Below are positions 38,857-49,300 of a stretch of 64,000 nucleotides of DNA, one piece after another (positions within the stretch are counted from its first letter, which is position 1; each line of letters starts with the position of its first letter). Position numbers and translations under genes: made by a program. This DNA comes from Methyloversatilis discipulorum (lineage in GTDB: Bacteria > Pseudomonadota > Gammaproteobacteria > Burkholderiales > Rhodocyclaceae), in NCBI RefSeq assembly GCF_000527135.1, contig NZ_AZUP01000001.1:3348001-3412000 (forward strand). Direction: 5' to 3'. Under the pieces are notes generated by a model. The model was not told where the DNA came from, ran no database searches, and saw only the letters and a program-made list of their open reading frames with translations.

Positions 38857-41019
38857 TCAGGTGGTCTTCAGCTGCCCGGCGATCGGCAGCGTGCGTACGC
38901 GCTGGCCGGTGGCGGCGAACACCGCGTTCACCACGGCCGGAATCGCTACCGAGGTGCCGGGTTCGCCGACGCCGCCGGGCGCCTCGGCGCTGGGCACGAT
39001 GTGGACGTCGATCTGCGGCGCTTCGTTCATCCGCATCATGCGCACGTCGTGGAAATTGCTCTGCTGCACGCGGCCGTCGGCCAGCGTGATCTCGTTCCAC
39101 AGCGCGGCGGTGAGGCCGAACATGATGCCGCCCTCCATCTGCGCCGCAACGGTGAGCGGATTGACCGCAAAGCCGCAGTCGATGACACAGGTGACGCGGC
39201 GCACGCGCACTTCGTTGTCGGCATTCACCTCGACCTCGGCCACCTGGGCGACGCGGCTGCCGAACACGTGCATCAGCGCGACGCCGCGGCCGGCACGCGC
39301 TCCGGCGGCCGCCTTCAGCGGCGTGCCCCAGCCGGACCTCTGTGCCGCCAGGTCGAGCACGGCACGCGTGCGGGCGTCCTTGATCAGCGCGCGGCGATAG
39401 GCCACCGGGTCCTGTCCGGCGGCAGCGGCCAACTCGTCGATGAAGCCTTCGACCACGAAGCCGTTGCGGGTCGGTCCGACGCCACGCCAGAAGGCGGTCG
39501 GCACTGCGGGCGGCTCGACCCGCTGGTACTCGACCTGCATCGCCGGGATGGCGTAGGGCAGTTCGACCGCGCCATCGACCGCGTCGGGATCGACGCCGTC
39601 CTTGAAGGCCGGCGGGAAGAAGCGCGCCATGATGGACGAGCCGGCGATGCGGTGCGTCCACGCCACCGGCGTGCCCTTCGCATCGACCGCGGCGCTGATG
39701 CGGTCGAGATAGGGCGGGCGGTACATGTCGTGCTGGATGTCTTCCTCGCGTGTCCATACGACCTTGACCGGGCCGCGCACCTGCTTGCCGATGGCCACCG
39801 CCTGGGCGATGAAATCGACTTCGAGCCGGCGGCCGAAACCGCCGCCCAGCAGGTGGTTATGGATGCGCACCTGTTCCGGCTTCAGGCCGGCGGTCTGCGC
39901 GGCCACCGCCTGCGCGATGCCCGGCACCTGGGTGCCGACCCAGACGTCCAGACCGTCGGCTTTCAGGTCCACCGTGCAGTTGATCGGTTCCATCGTCGCG
40001 TGCGCCAGCATGGGCTGGCGGTAGATGGCGTCGATGCGCCGGGCGCCGCTCTTCATCGCGGCCGCCGCATCGCCTGTCTTGTGAGCGACCGCGCCCGGAC
40101 CTTCCGACGATTTCTCAAGGTGGGCGAAGATCTGCACGGTATCGAGCTTGGCGTGCGCGCCGTCCTTCCAGCGCGGCGCACAGGCGGCGAGGCCCTGCTT
40201 GGCGGCCCACATGTGGTCGGCCACAACCGCCACGGCATTGTCCAGTTTCACCAGCTGGCGCACGCCTTTCACCTTCAGCGCGGCCGCTTCGTCGGCACCG
40301 GCCAGCGTGCCGCCGAACACCGGCGAAGCGGCGACGGTGGCCACCTTCATGCCGGGCAGCACGACGTCGATGCCGAAGCGCGCGCTGCCATTCACCTTGC
40401 TGGCGGCGTCGATGCGGCGCACGGGTTTGCCGATCAGGCGGAAATCCTTCGGGTCCTTCAGCGTGACCGCCGTCGGCAGCGGCAGCGTGGCCGCGACATC
40501 GACCAGTTCACCGTAGCCGGCACGGCGGGCGCCGGCGCTGTCGATCACCGCGCCGTCCCGCGCCAGCAGTTTCGCGGCGTCGGTATTCCATTTCTTCGCG
40601 GCGGCCTGGACCAGCAGCGTGCGCGCGGTGGCGCCCGCTTCGCGCATCGGCTTCCAGGCTCCGCGTATCGAGGTCGAGCCGCCGGTGATCTGGGCGCCGA
40701 TGATGGGGTCGGCGTACTTCGGATCGGGCGGCGCATGCTCCAGTCGCACCGCGTCCAGCGGCACGTCCAGCTCTTCGGCGATCAGCTGCGGAATGGCGGT
40801 GTAGGTGCCCTGGCCCATTTCGACCTTGTGCATCACCAGCGTGACCACGCCGTCGCGATCGATGCGGATGAAGGCATTCGGCTCGAAACGGGCACCGTCG
40901 GCGGCCAGCGCGCGTGCGCCCGGCAGGCTCAGTTCGATCAGCAGGCCGCCACCGGCGGCCGCGCCCAGCTTCAGGAAGCTGCGCCGGCTCAGGCCGGTGC
41001 TGGGGGCAATCATGTTCAT
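38857..41019 (-). CDS. Molybdopterin-binding subunit of an aldehyde/isoquinoline-type oxidoreductase (copy 2)
   Basis: 720 residues. A twin-arginine signal is present ([20 protein letters not shown]). Motifs are [48 protein letters not shown] and [15 protein letters not shown], with the catalytic Glu in GVGEPG. It has the same domain order as the copy at 36097, but many positions differ, so this is an old duplication. GAGGG precedes the ATG. It is the first gene of the operon and diverges from a LysR regulator. It is 79 bases from the 2Fe-2S gene. Confidence 0.9.
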   Translation of the reverse strand: MNMIAPSTGLSRRSFLKLGAAAGGGLLIELSLPGARALAADGARFEPNAFIRIDRDGVVTLVMHKVEMGQGTYTAIPQLIAEELDVPLDAVRLEHAPPDPKYADPIIGAQITGGSTSIRGAWKPMREAGATARTLLVQAAAKKWNTDAAKLLARDGAVIDSAGARRAGYGELVDVAATLPLPTAVTLKDPKDFRLIGKPVRRIDAASKVNGSARFGIDVVLPGMKVATVAASPVFGGTLAGADEAAALKVKGVRQLVKLDNAVAVVADHMWAAKQGLAACAPRWKDGAHAKLDTVQIFAHLEKSSEGPGAVAHKTGDAAAAMKSGARRIDAIYRQPMLAHATMEPINCTVDLKADGLDVWVGTQVPGIAQAVAAQTAGLKPEQVRIHNHLLGGGFGRRLEVDFIAQAVAIGKQVRGPVKVVWTREEDIQHDMYRPPYLDRISAAVDAKGTPVAWTHRIAGSSIMARFFPPAFKDGVDPDAVDGAVELPYAIPAMQVEYQRVEPPAVPTAFWRGVGPTRNGFVVEGFIDELAAAAGQDPVAYRRALIKDARTRAVLDLAAQRSGWGTPLKAAAGARAGRGVALMHVFGSRVAQVAEVEVNADNEVRVRRVTCVIDCGFAVNPLTVAAQMEGGIMFGLTAALWNEITLADGRVQQSNFHDVRMMRMNEAPQIDVHIVPSAEAPGGVGEPGTSVAIPAVVNAVFAATGQRVRTLPIAGQLKTT

Positions 41020-41189
41020 GGGGATCCCTCCGTACCGCGGAAGCCCGCGGGCGAATCGAGCGACGCATCGGAGCGAGGCGTCGTTGCGCTCGTTCACCGG
41101 GGCAGGGTGTGCGCTTGCTTTGCGCACGACACAGTGCGAAACATAGTCGCTTTGTTTTTTTAGATCGACTGGGTAATCTTTCAAGCCAT

Positions 41190-42110
41190 ATGAAGCAGAA
41201 CTTCAAACTGGAGCCGGCCATGCTGCCGGCGCTGAGCGCCTTCGAATGCGTCGCGCGGCATGCGAGCTTCACCCGGGCGGCGGCCGAACTGGGCGTGTCG
41301 GCATCGGCGCTGTCGCAGAGCGTGCGCACGCTTGAACAGCGGCTGGGGGTGCGCCTGCTCACTCGCACGACGCGCAGCGTGTCGCTGACCGAAGAGGGCG
41401 AGCGCTTCTATGACGGCGTGCGCGTGGGGCTGGATGAACTGGGGGCGGCGCTCGACAGCCTGGCCCAGTCGCAGGGCCGGGTGACCGGCACCTTGCGCAT
41501 CAATATGCCGCGCCCGGCCTACCGGGTGCTGATCGCGCCGCATCTGGCCGGATTCGCCGTGCGTCATCCGGACGTGCAACTGGAACTGGCGCTCGATGAT
41601 GGCCTGGCCGACATCGTGGCCGAGCGCTTCGACGCCGGCATGCGCATGAGCGACACGATAGAGGCCGACATGGTGGCGGTGCGCATCGGCGGGCCCAACC
41701 GCATGATCACCGTGGCCGCGCCGGACTATCTGGCGCAGCGTCCGCCGCCGCTGTCGGTGGACGATCTCGGTCGCCACGAATGCGTGCGCTACCGCTACGC
41801 GTCCAGCGGTCGCACGATGCGCTGGATATTCCAGCGCGACGGCCGGCCGCTCGAGGTCGAGGTCGATGGTCGCTACATCGTCAACGACGCCGACGCCGAA
41901 ATCGATCTGGCGCGCCGCGGCCTGGGCATGGTGCAGACACTGGATTCGCTGGTCGCCGACGATCTCGCGCGCGGCACGCTGCGCGCGGTGCTGAGCGACG
42001 TCGCGATGCCGATGTCGGCGATACACCTGTATTTCCCGAGCCGGGCGCAGATGCCTGAACGCCTGCGCGCCTTCATCGACTACTTCCAGCAGGCCAACGA
42101 GGCGCGCTAG
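41190..42110 (+). CDS. LysR family transcriptional regulator
   Basis: 306 residues. The N-terminal helix-turn-helix has LSAFECVARHASFTRAAAEL followed by GVSASALSQSVRTLEQRLGV. The rest is a substrate-binding domain. It has the CrgA/GcvA-like TGTLRINMPRPAYRVLIAP segment. It is divergent from the molybdenum hydroxylase operon, separated by 170 bases with an A+T-rich tract near 41150-41165, so it is probably that operon's regulator. The shortest sensible start (ATG 41190) is used; longer frames run into the intergenic region. Confidence 0.92.
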   Translation: MKQNFKLEPAMLPALSAFECVARHASFTRAAAELGVSASALSQSVRTLEQRLGVRLLTRTTRSVSLTEEGERFYDGVRVGLDELGAALDSLAQSQGRVTGTLRINMPRPAYRVLIAPHLAGFAVRHPDVQLELALDDGLADIVAERFDAGMRMSDTIEADMVAVRIGGPNRMITVAAPDYLAQRPPPLSVDDLGRHECVRYRYASSGRTMRWIFQRDGRPLEVEVDGRYIVNDADAEIDLARRGLGMVQTLDSLVADDLARGTLRAVLSDVAMPMSAIHLYFPSRAQMPERLRAFIDYFQQANEAR

Positions 42111-42140
42111 CGTGTCCTCACGGCAGGCTCTGACGGTCCG

Positions 42141-42851
42141 CTAGCGCCCGCGCAGTCTGGGCGTGCGCGCCAGCACCAGATTGGTCACCGTCAGCGCGCC
42201 GCCCGCCTTCAGCACGCGGGCGACCTCGTGCAGGCTGGCGCCGGTGGTGAGCACGTCGTCGATCACCGCCACATGCAGTCCGGCGACCTCGGCGCGCAGC
42301 GCGAAGGCGCCGCGCACATTGCGCCGGCGCTGCGACCAGGCGAGGTCGCGCTGTGGCGGCGTGTCGTGCAGGCGTTCCAGGCCGAAGGCGTCGAAGCGCA
42401 GCCCTGCATTCCGAGCCAGCACGCGGCCGATCTCGACCGACTGGTTGAAGCCGCGTTCGGCCAGCCGCCGCGGATGCAGCGGCATCGCCAGCAGCAGGTC
42501 GGCCGGCGGCAGGCCCAGCGACTGCAGTGCGTCGGCGAACAGCCCGGCCAGCGGCAGCTGGGCGCGGAACTTCAGCGCGTGGATCAGCCCGTCCGCCGGC
42601 TCGGCGTAGGCCCATACGGCCAGCGTCGCGTCGAAGGCCGGCGGGTGCTTCAGGCAGCGGCCGCACACCTGCGCGGTCGGCACCGGCAGCGCGCACACCG
42701 GGCAGTGCGCGGCCGGCAGCCGCGGCAGATCGTCATGGCAGCCGGGGCACAGCAGTGCGTTGCCGGCGGGCAGGCCGCACAGCCGGCAGTCCTGTGGCAG
42801 CAGCAGGTCGAGCACACGACCGGTCGCGGTACCGATTACGCGCTGCAACAT
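42141..42851 (-). CDS. comF: ComF family phosphoribosyltransferase-like protein
   Basis: 236 residues. An N-terminal zinc-ribbon region has cysteines in CRLCGLPAGNALLCPGC, CPVCALPVP and CGRCLKHPPAF. The C-terminal phosphoribosyltransferase motif is HVAVIDDVLTTGASLHEV. ComF/GntX proteins help natural DNA uptake in some bacteria. Type IV pilus genes in this window make that role plausible. The start at 42851 was chosen by homology; an upstream ATG at 42899 would add 16 residues. It is divergent from bioB, as in other betaproteobacteria. Confidence 0.92.
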   Translation of the reverse strand: MLQRVIGTATGRVLDLLLPQDCRLCGLPAGNALLCPGCHDDLPRLPAAHCPVCALPVPTAQVCGRCLKHPPAFDATLAVWAYAEPADGLIHALKFRAQLPLAGLFADALQSLGLPPADLLLAMPLHPRRLAERGFNQSVEIGRVLARNAGLRFDAFGLERLHDTPPQRDLAWSQRRRNVRGAFALRAEVAGLHVAVIDDVLTTGASLHEVARVLKAGGALTVTNLVLARTPRLRGR

Positions 42852-42922
42852 GAAGGGCCTGTTTTCGAAGAAAATGGCGGCTTCGCCGTTCCGGCGCATT
42901 CGCGTGCGCCCGTCTTGTACTC

Positions 42923-43903
42923 ATGCACACCCAGGTCATCCATCTGCCGCCGTCCTCCCGTTCGCAAGCGCCCCAGCGCTGGACCACCGAACAGGTCGAG
43001 GCGCTGTACGCACTGCCGTTTGCCGATCTGATGTTCCGCGCACAGACGGTACATCGCGAGAACTTCGATGCCAATGCCATCCAGCGGTCGACGCTGCTGT
43101 CGATCAAGACCGGCGGCTGTCCGGAAGACTGCGGCTACTGCCCGCAGTCGGTGCGCTACGACACCGGCGTCGCCAGTCAGGAGCTGATGCCGATAGACGA
43201 GGTGCTCGAAGCGGCCCGCGCGGCCAAGGACGCGGGTGCCACCCGCTTCTGCATGGGCGCGGCCTGGCGCGGCCCGAAGGACCGCGACGTCGAGAAGGTG
43301 GCCGAAATGATTTCGGCAGTGAAGGGCCTCGGCCTGCAGACCTGCGCCACGCTCGGTCTGCTGCGCGAGGGGCAGGCCGAGAAGCTGAAGGAAGCCGGTC
43401 TCGACTACTACAACCACAACATCGACACCGCGCCCGACTACTACGGCGAGGTGATCGGCACGCGCACGCAGGAAGACCGCTTCGATACGCTGGAAGCGGT
43501 GCGCGAAGCGGGCATGAATGTGTGCTGCGGCGGCATCGTCGGCATGGGCGAATCGCGCCGCGCGCGCGCCGGCCTGATCGCCACGCTGGCGTCGATGGAC
43601 ACGCCGCCCGAATCGGTGCCGATCAACAATCTGGTCAAGGTCGAGGGCACGCCGCTGGCCGATACGCCCGACCTCGATCCGTTCGAGTTCGTGCGCACCA
43701 TCGCCGCCGCCCGCATCACGATGCCGAAGAGCTATGTCCGCCTGTCGGCCGGGCGCGAACTGATGAGCGACGAAATGCAGGCGATGTGCTTCCTCGCCGG
43801 CGCCAATTCGATCTTCTACGGCGACAAGCTGCTCACCACCGGCAACCCGCAAGCCGAGAACGACCGCAGGCTGTTCGAGCGGCTGGGCATACGTTCCGTC
43901 TGA
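42923..43903 (+). CDS. bioB: Biotin synthase
   Basis: 326 residues. The radical-SAM motif is CPEDCGYC (Cys 66, 70, 73). Other landmarks are [35 protein letters not shown] and RLSAGRELM, the last with the Arg that binds the 2Fe-2S cluster that supplies sulfur. It converts dethiobiotin to biotin. No bioF, bioA or bioD is in the window. bioC follows after 13 bases. Confidence 0.98.
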   Translation: MHTQVIHLPPSSRSQAPQRWTTEQVEALYALPFADLMFRAQTVHRENFDANAIQRSTLLSIKTGGCPEDCGYCPQSVRYDTGVASQELMPIDEVLEAARAAKDAGATRFCMGAAWRGPKDRDVEKVAEMISAVKGLGLQTCATLGLLREGQAEKLKEAGLDYYNHNIDTAPDYYGEVIGTRTQEDRFDTLEAVREAGMNVCCGGIVGMGESRRARAGLIATLASMDTPPESVPINNLVKVEGTPLADTPDLDPFEFVRTIAAARITMPKSYVRLSAGRELMSDEMQAMCFLAGANSIFYGDKLLTTGNPQAENDRRLFERLGIRSV

Positions 43904-43916
43904 TCGGGAGTCGGCA

Positions 43917-44816
43917 ATCACCTCCGTTCCGCCTGATTTCGCGCTCGATGCCCGCGCGGTTGCGCGCGGTTTCGAGCGTGCCGCCGGACGTTTCGACAGC
44001 GCCGCGGTGCTGCACCGGGAAGTCGCGCGCCGGATGGCCGAGCGGCTCGATCTGGTCACGCTGAAACCGCAGCGCCTGCTCGATCTGGGCTGCGGCAGCG
44101 GCGCCGACCTGCAGCCGCTGCGGGCGCGCTACCCCGACGCGCTGATGACCGGTCTCGACCGTTCGGCGGCGATGCTGGCGCAGGCGGCGGTGCGCACGCC
44201 ACGCTGGCGCCGTTGGCTGCCGGGCGTGCTCGGCGGCAGCCAGACCGCGGTGCTGCAGGCCGACATCGCGCGGTTGCCTATCGCGCCGCGCAGCCACGAC
44301 ATGGTGTGGTCCAACATGGCGCTGCACTGGCTGCCCGACCTGCCGGGCGCGCTGCGCGAGGTGCAGCGCACGCTGCGCGTCGGCGGCCTGTTCATGTTCT
44401 CGATGCTGGGCCCGGACACGCTGCAGGAACTGCGCGCGGCACTGGTCGAGGCGGGACTGCCCGGGCGGGCGCATCGCTTCATCGACATGCACGACGTCGG
44501 CGACATGCTGGTCGAGGCCGGCTTCGCCGAGCCGGTGATGGACATGGAGCACATCACGCTCACCTTCGCGTCGCCGGCCGACCTCTATCGCGATCTGGTC
44601 GACACCGGCAGCCTGGCCGCGCTGGCCGCGCGCCCGCGCGGTCTGCTGACGCCGCGCGCGCGGCAGAAGCTGGACGCGGCGCTGCTGCGCCGGCTCGACG
44701 ACGGCCGTCTGCCGGCGACCATGGAAATCATCTACGGACACGCCTGGCGCGGCGAGCCGAAGCAGACCGAAGACGGGCGCGCCATCATCAAGTTCGAGCG
44801 CGGAGGCCGGCGATGA
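43917..44816 (+). CDS. bioC: Malonyl-ACP O-methyltransferase, apparently with an ATC start codon
   Basis: 299 residues if translation begins at the ATC at 43917. The conserved BioC N-terminus (FALDARAVARGFERAAGRFD) is read in this frame. SAM motif I is RLLDLGCGSGADLQPL (53-68), and VWSNMALHWLPDLPGALREV is another BioC hallmark. There is no ATG, GTG or TTG in frame between the upstream stop (43764) and a GTG at 44007, which would remove 30 conserved residues. GGGAG (43906-43910) lies 6 bases before the ATC. BioC starts biotin synthesis by methylating malonyl-ACP. It is coupled to the next gene by ATGA. Confidence 0.85.
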   Translation: MTSVPPDFALDARAVARGFERAAGRFDSAAVLHREVARRMAERLDLVTLKPQRLLDLGCGSGADLQPLRARYPDALMTGLDRSAAMLAQAAVRTPRWRRWLPGVLGGSQTAVLQADIARLPIAPRSHDMVWSNMALHWLPDLPGALREVQRTLRVGGLFMFSMLGPDTLQELRAALVEAGLPGRAHRFIDMHDVGDMLVEAGFAEPVMDMEHITLTFASPADLYRDLVDTGSLAALAARPRGLLTPRARQKLDAALLRRLDDGRLPATMEIIYGHAWRGEPKQTEDGRAIIKFERGGRR

Positions 44817-44983
44817 ACGAGAAGTCGGCTGCCCGGCTGAGCAGCAAGCGGCGCACCTTGAAGCCGCGCAACCCGCTTGCCACGGCGGCGCTGATGCGCA
44901 AGGGCGGCGAGCACGCGCGCACCGACAAGAAGGCCGGCCGTGCCCGCCAGAAGGTGGCCTGGCTGAAATCGCGCGACGAGTGA
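44813..44983 (+). CDS. Very basic microprotein between bioC and an MFS gene
   Basis: 56 residues with about 15 Lys/Arg, for example RRTLKPRNPLATAALMRKGG. No TM helix. A GGAGG ribosome site lies 8 bases before the ATG. The gene is coupled at both ends (ATGA with bioC, GTGA with the transporter). The charge suggests RNA or ribosome binding, but no family is recognised. The double overlap and strong ribosome site argue that it is translated. Confidence 0.65.
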   Translation: MNEKSAARLSSKRRTLKPRNPLATAALMRKGGEHARTDKKAGRARQKVAWLKSRDE

Positions 44984-46176
44984 GTGCGACCGCCGGCACC
45001 GCGCGCCTGACGCTGCTGATGTGCGCGGCCGAGGTGCTGGGCATGACCAGCCTTGCCGCCTATCCGTCCTTCCTGACCGAGTTGTCGGCGCTGTGGACGC
45101 TCAGCGGCGCCGAGGCCGGCTTCATCGGCGGTGCCTTCTTCTTCGGCTACATGGTGGCCGTACCCTTCCTGTCCGGCGCGACCGACCGCGTCGACGCGCG
45201 CCGGGTGTTCGTGCTGTCCAATCTGCTGATGGCGCTCGGCATGATCGGCTTCGCCTTCGCCGCGCACGGGCTGTGGAGCGCGGCTTTCTTCCAGGCGCTC
45301 AGCGGCGCCGGGCTGGCCGGCTGTTACATGCCGGGCCTGCGTGTGCTGGCCGACCGGGTGCCGCACGACGCCGGTACCCGCCACATCGCCTTCTACACGT
45401 CGAGCTTCGGCATCGGCACCAGCGCGGCGCTGTTGCTGGCCGGCGTGCTTGGCCGTCACTTCGGCTGGCACATCGCGGTGGCGCTGATGGCGATCGGTCC
45501 GCTGCTGGCGGCCGCGCTGGTCTGGCTGCGCGTTGGTCACGTCGCGCCGCCGGCCGCTCACGAGGCGCGCTGGTTGCCGCGCTTCGGTCCGGTGCTGGCG
45601 CATCCGCGCGTGCGCAGCCTGGTCAGCGGCTATGCCGTGCATTGCTGGGAACTGTTCGGCCTGCGCTCCTGGCTGGTCGCCTTCATCGCGTTTGGCTGGA
45701 CGCTGTCGGCGAGCGCGCCCTGGCTTTCGCCGACCGAGGCGGCGGCGCTGGTCATGCTGCTGGGGCAGCCGGCCAGCATACTGGGCAACGAGGCGGCCAG
45801 CCGCATCGGTCGCCAGCGCTGGATCGTCTGGATGATGATCGCCTCCGGCCTCATGTGCTGGGTCGCCGGGGCCGCGGCCGGCGGACCGTGGTGGCTGCTG
45901 CTCATCCTGCTGTCGCTTTACAACGTGACCGTGATGGCCGATTCGGCCTCGCTGACCGCAGGGCTGGTGCACGCCGCGCCGGTGGCGCAGCGCGGTGCGG
46001 CGATGGCGCTGTACTCGCTGGGTGGCTTCGGCGCCGGCTTCGTCGCGCCGCTGGTATTCGGTGCCGCGCTCGATCTCGCTGGCGGTACGACGGTCCCGCT
46101 GGCATGGATGTTCGGCTTTGGCACGCTGGGTGCGGGTTGTCTGCTGTGGGCGATGTTCGGACGCCGGTCGGCGTAG
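44980..46176 (+). CDS. MFS transporter
   Basis: 398 residues with about 12 TM helices; a GTG start overlaps the preceding stop codon. The loop between TM2 and TM3 reads SGATDRVDARRVFVLSNLLM, a form of the MFS motif, and GSGAG-like LSGAGLAGCYMPGLRVLADR follows. The C-terminal half contains a similar SRIGRQRWIVWMM loop. It is distinct from the Bcr/CflA protein at 14612. It is co-transcribed with bioB-bioC, so a link to biotin or a precursor is possible, but nothing in the sequence proves it. Confidence 0.85.
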   Translation: MSATAGTARLTLLMCAAEVLGMTSLAAYPSFLTELSALWTLSGAEAGFIGGAFFFGYMVAVPFLSGATDRVDARRVFVLSNLLMALGMIGFAFAAHGLWSAAFFQALSGAGLAGCYMPGLRVLADRVPHDAGTRHIAFYTSSFGIGTSAALLLAGVLGRHFGWHIAVALMAIGPLLAAALVWLRVGHVAPPAAHEARWLPRFGPVLAHPRVRSLVSGYAVHCWELFGLRSWLVAFIAFGWTLSASAPWLSPTEAAALVMLLGQPASILGNEAASRIGRQRWIVWMMIASGLMCWVAGAAAGGPWWLLLILLSLYNVTVMADSASLTAGLVHAAPVAQRGAAMALYSLGGFGAGFVAPLVFGAALDLAGGTTVPLAWMFGFGTLGAGCLLWAMFGRRSA

Positions 46177-46313
46177 TTCCTTCGGATCATCTCAGCGGGC
46201 TTTCGCAGCCACGCGACGGTCATGCTGGCGCTCTAGTCTGATGTCCTTCCGTGTCCAGGGTCCGCATGTCGCGGGTGCTTGGGCTACGCTAGACATCTCG
46301 ACCGGATTTCCAC

Positions 46314-49300
46314 ATGTCATCGAAAAGTGTACGCCCGGCGCTGCCGCGCACCCTCGTTCTCGCGCTTGCCGCCGCCGGTCTGCTGAGCCAGCCGGTACTC
46401 GCCGACAGCACGCCGCAAACGCTGCCCTTTGCTCAGGACTGGTCGGACATCGGCCTCGTCGTCAGCAACGACGACTGGTCGGCCGTACCGGGCGTCGCCG
46501 GCTACCGCGGTGACGGTCTGACCGGCGCCACCGGTACCGATCCGCAGACCCTCGTCGCCGACGGTGGCAGCACCCCGATCGACGTCAATGCCAACCAGAC
46601 CAGTCCGGACACCTTCACCACCGGCGGTGTGACCGAATTTCACCTGGCCGATCCGGTGCTCGCGCTGACCGGTTCCGGCACCGCCGACGCGCCCTTCCTG
46701 CTGCTGTCGCTGGACACCAGCGGCCGCAGCGGCATCACGGTGCGTTACGACCTGCGCGACCTCGACGGTTCGACCGACAACGCGGTCCAGCCGGTGGCGC
46801 TGCAGTACCGCGTCGGCAACAGCGGCAGCTTCGTCAATGTGCCGGCCGCCTTCGTCGCCGATGCGACCGAAGGTCCGTCGCTGGCCGGCAAGGTGACGCC
46901 GGTGTCGGTGACGCTGCCGGCTGCGGCCGACAACCAGCCGCTGCTGCAGCTGCGCATCATCACGACGAACGCCGTGGGCAACGACGAATGGGTGGGCATC
47001 GACAACATCGTGGTCGATGGTGGCAACGGTGGCGGCGTCAATCAGGCCATCGTCACCAGCTGCCCGGCGCTCAGCCTGCAGGCGGGCGAAGGCGGCAGCG
47101 TGAATGTGTCGGCCAGCGACGCCGACAGCACGGTCAATGCGCTGAGCCTGAACGGCAGCCTGCCGGCCGGCATCACGCTCGGCGCGCTGACGCCCGCCGC
47201 CGGCGACGGCGCCAGCGCGTCGGCCAGCGTCACCGTCGCTGCGGGTACCGCCGCCGGCAGCTATGCCATCGGCCTGCGTTTCGCCAATGACGATGCACAG
47301 AGCGCCGACTGCACGGTCAACATCACCGTCGCCACAGCCGCGGCGATCACGCCGATTCCGGCCATCCAGGGCAGCGGCAACGCCAGTCCGTTGAACGGTC
47401 AGACGGTCACCACAGAGGGCGTCGTCACAGCCGTGTTTCCCGGCCTGTCCGGCTACTACCTGCAGGACGAAGCGGGCGACGGCGACGTCGCTACCTCGGA
47501 CGGCATCTTCGTCTACGCGCCGGGCAACACAGCCCAGGTCGGTCAGCGGCTGCGCCTGAGCGCCGGCGTGACCGAGTTCAATACGGTGACCGAACTGGTG
47601 TCGCCGACCGCGGTTCAGGTGCTGGGCAGTGGCGTCAGCGTGCAGCCGACCGACGTCGTGCTGCCGGAAGCGTTCGACGGCGAGCTGGAGCGCTACGAAG
47701 GCATGCTGGTGCGCATCGTGTCGCCGCTCACCGTGTCGCAGAACTACTTCCAGGGGCGCTACGGCCAGGTGACGCTGTCCGCCGAGGGGCGTCTGGAAAT
47801 TCCGACCAACCGCCACGTCGCCGGCAGCGCCGAAGCGCTCGCCCTGCGTGACGCCAATGCACGCCGCCGCATCGTGCTCGACGACGGTTCGACTGCGCAG
47901 AATCCGAATCCGATTCCCTTCATCGGCGCCGACGACACGCTGCGCGCCGGCGATACGGTGCAGCTGCTGACCGGCGTGATCGACCACGGCCTGATCACCG
48001 CTGCCGGCGACGGCCCGCGCGACTACAAGATCCACCCCACCGTCGCCCCGGTGTTCGAGCGCAGCAACCCGCGTACCGCCGCGCCGGCGCCGGTCGGCGG
48101 CAACGTGAAGGTGGCCAGCTTCAACGTGCTGAACTACTTCACGACAGTCGATCAGGCCGGCGCGTCCTGCTTCCCGTCGGGCACGCGCAGCGACTGCCGC
48201 GGTGCCGACAGCGCGCTCGAATTTTCGCGCCAGCAGGCCAAGATTGTCGCCGCGCTGCGCGCCATCGACGCCGACGTGGTCGGGCTGATCGAGATCGAGA
48301 ACAATGGCCAGACCGCGGTGAACAATCTGGTGTCGGCGCTGAACGCGACCTACGGCGCCAATGTTTACGCCGCGGTCGGCGTGCCGGTCGGCGGCAGGGG
48401 CGGCGATGCCATCCGCCAGGCGATGATCTACAAGCCGGCGCGCGTGGCGACGGTGGGCGCGGCGATCAGCGATACCGCCGCCATCCACAACCGCCCGCCG
48501 CTGGCGCAGACCTTCGCCGCCACCAACGGCGAGCGCTTCAGCGTCGTCGTCAATCACTTCAAGTCGAAGTCCTGCGGCGACGCGGCCGGTGTCGAGGCCG
48601 ACCAGGGCGACGGTCAGGGCTGCTGGAATCCGCTGCGCGTGCAGCAGGCCGCGGCGCTGAGCGCCTTCGTGCAGCAACTGACGACGAGCAGTGGCGCCGC
48701 CGACGTACTGGTGATCGGCGATCTGAACGCCTACGGGAAGGAAGACCCGGTCAATGCGCTGACTGCGGCCGGCATGGTGAATCTGGCGGCCGGCATCGAT
48801 CTGGCCTATAGCTACACCTTCGATGGAGAGAGCGGCGCGCTCGACCACGCGCTGGCCACGCCGGCGCTGGCGACCAGGACCAGCGGCGTCGCGCACTGGC
48901 ACATCAATACCGACGAGCCCTTCGTCATCGACTACAACACCGAGTTCAAGCCGCAGGATCTGTACGCGCCGCACGCCTACCGCTCGTCGGATCACGACCC
49001 GGTGGTGATCGGTCTGTCGCTGCAGAAGAAGATTGCCGGCACGGCCGGCCGTGATCGCCTGAATGGCAGCGCCGGTGACGACGTGATCACCGGTGGCGCC
49101 GGTGCGGACACGCTGACCGGTGGTGCCGGTGCGGACACCTTCGTCTATCAGTCGATGCGCGACGCGGCCGATGTCATCACCGACTTCGCGCCAGCGCAGG
49201 ACGTGCTGGATCTGCGTGCGTTGCTGGCCGGCCTGGGCGTCGTCGGCGATCCGCGGCAGTCCGGCCACCTGCGCCTCGTTGCGAACGCGGCCGGCACGCT

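Noticed and set aside
44007..44816. bioC starting at GTG 44007
   Set aside because: It would drop 30 residues with the typical BioC N-terminal sequence, and it has no ribosome site. The ATC at 43917 fits better.
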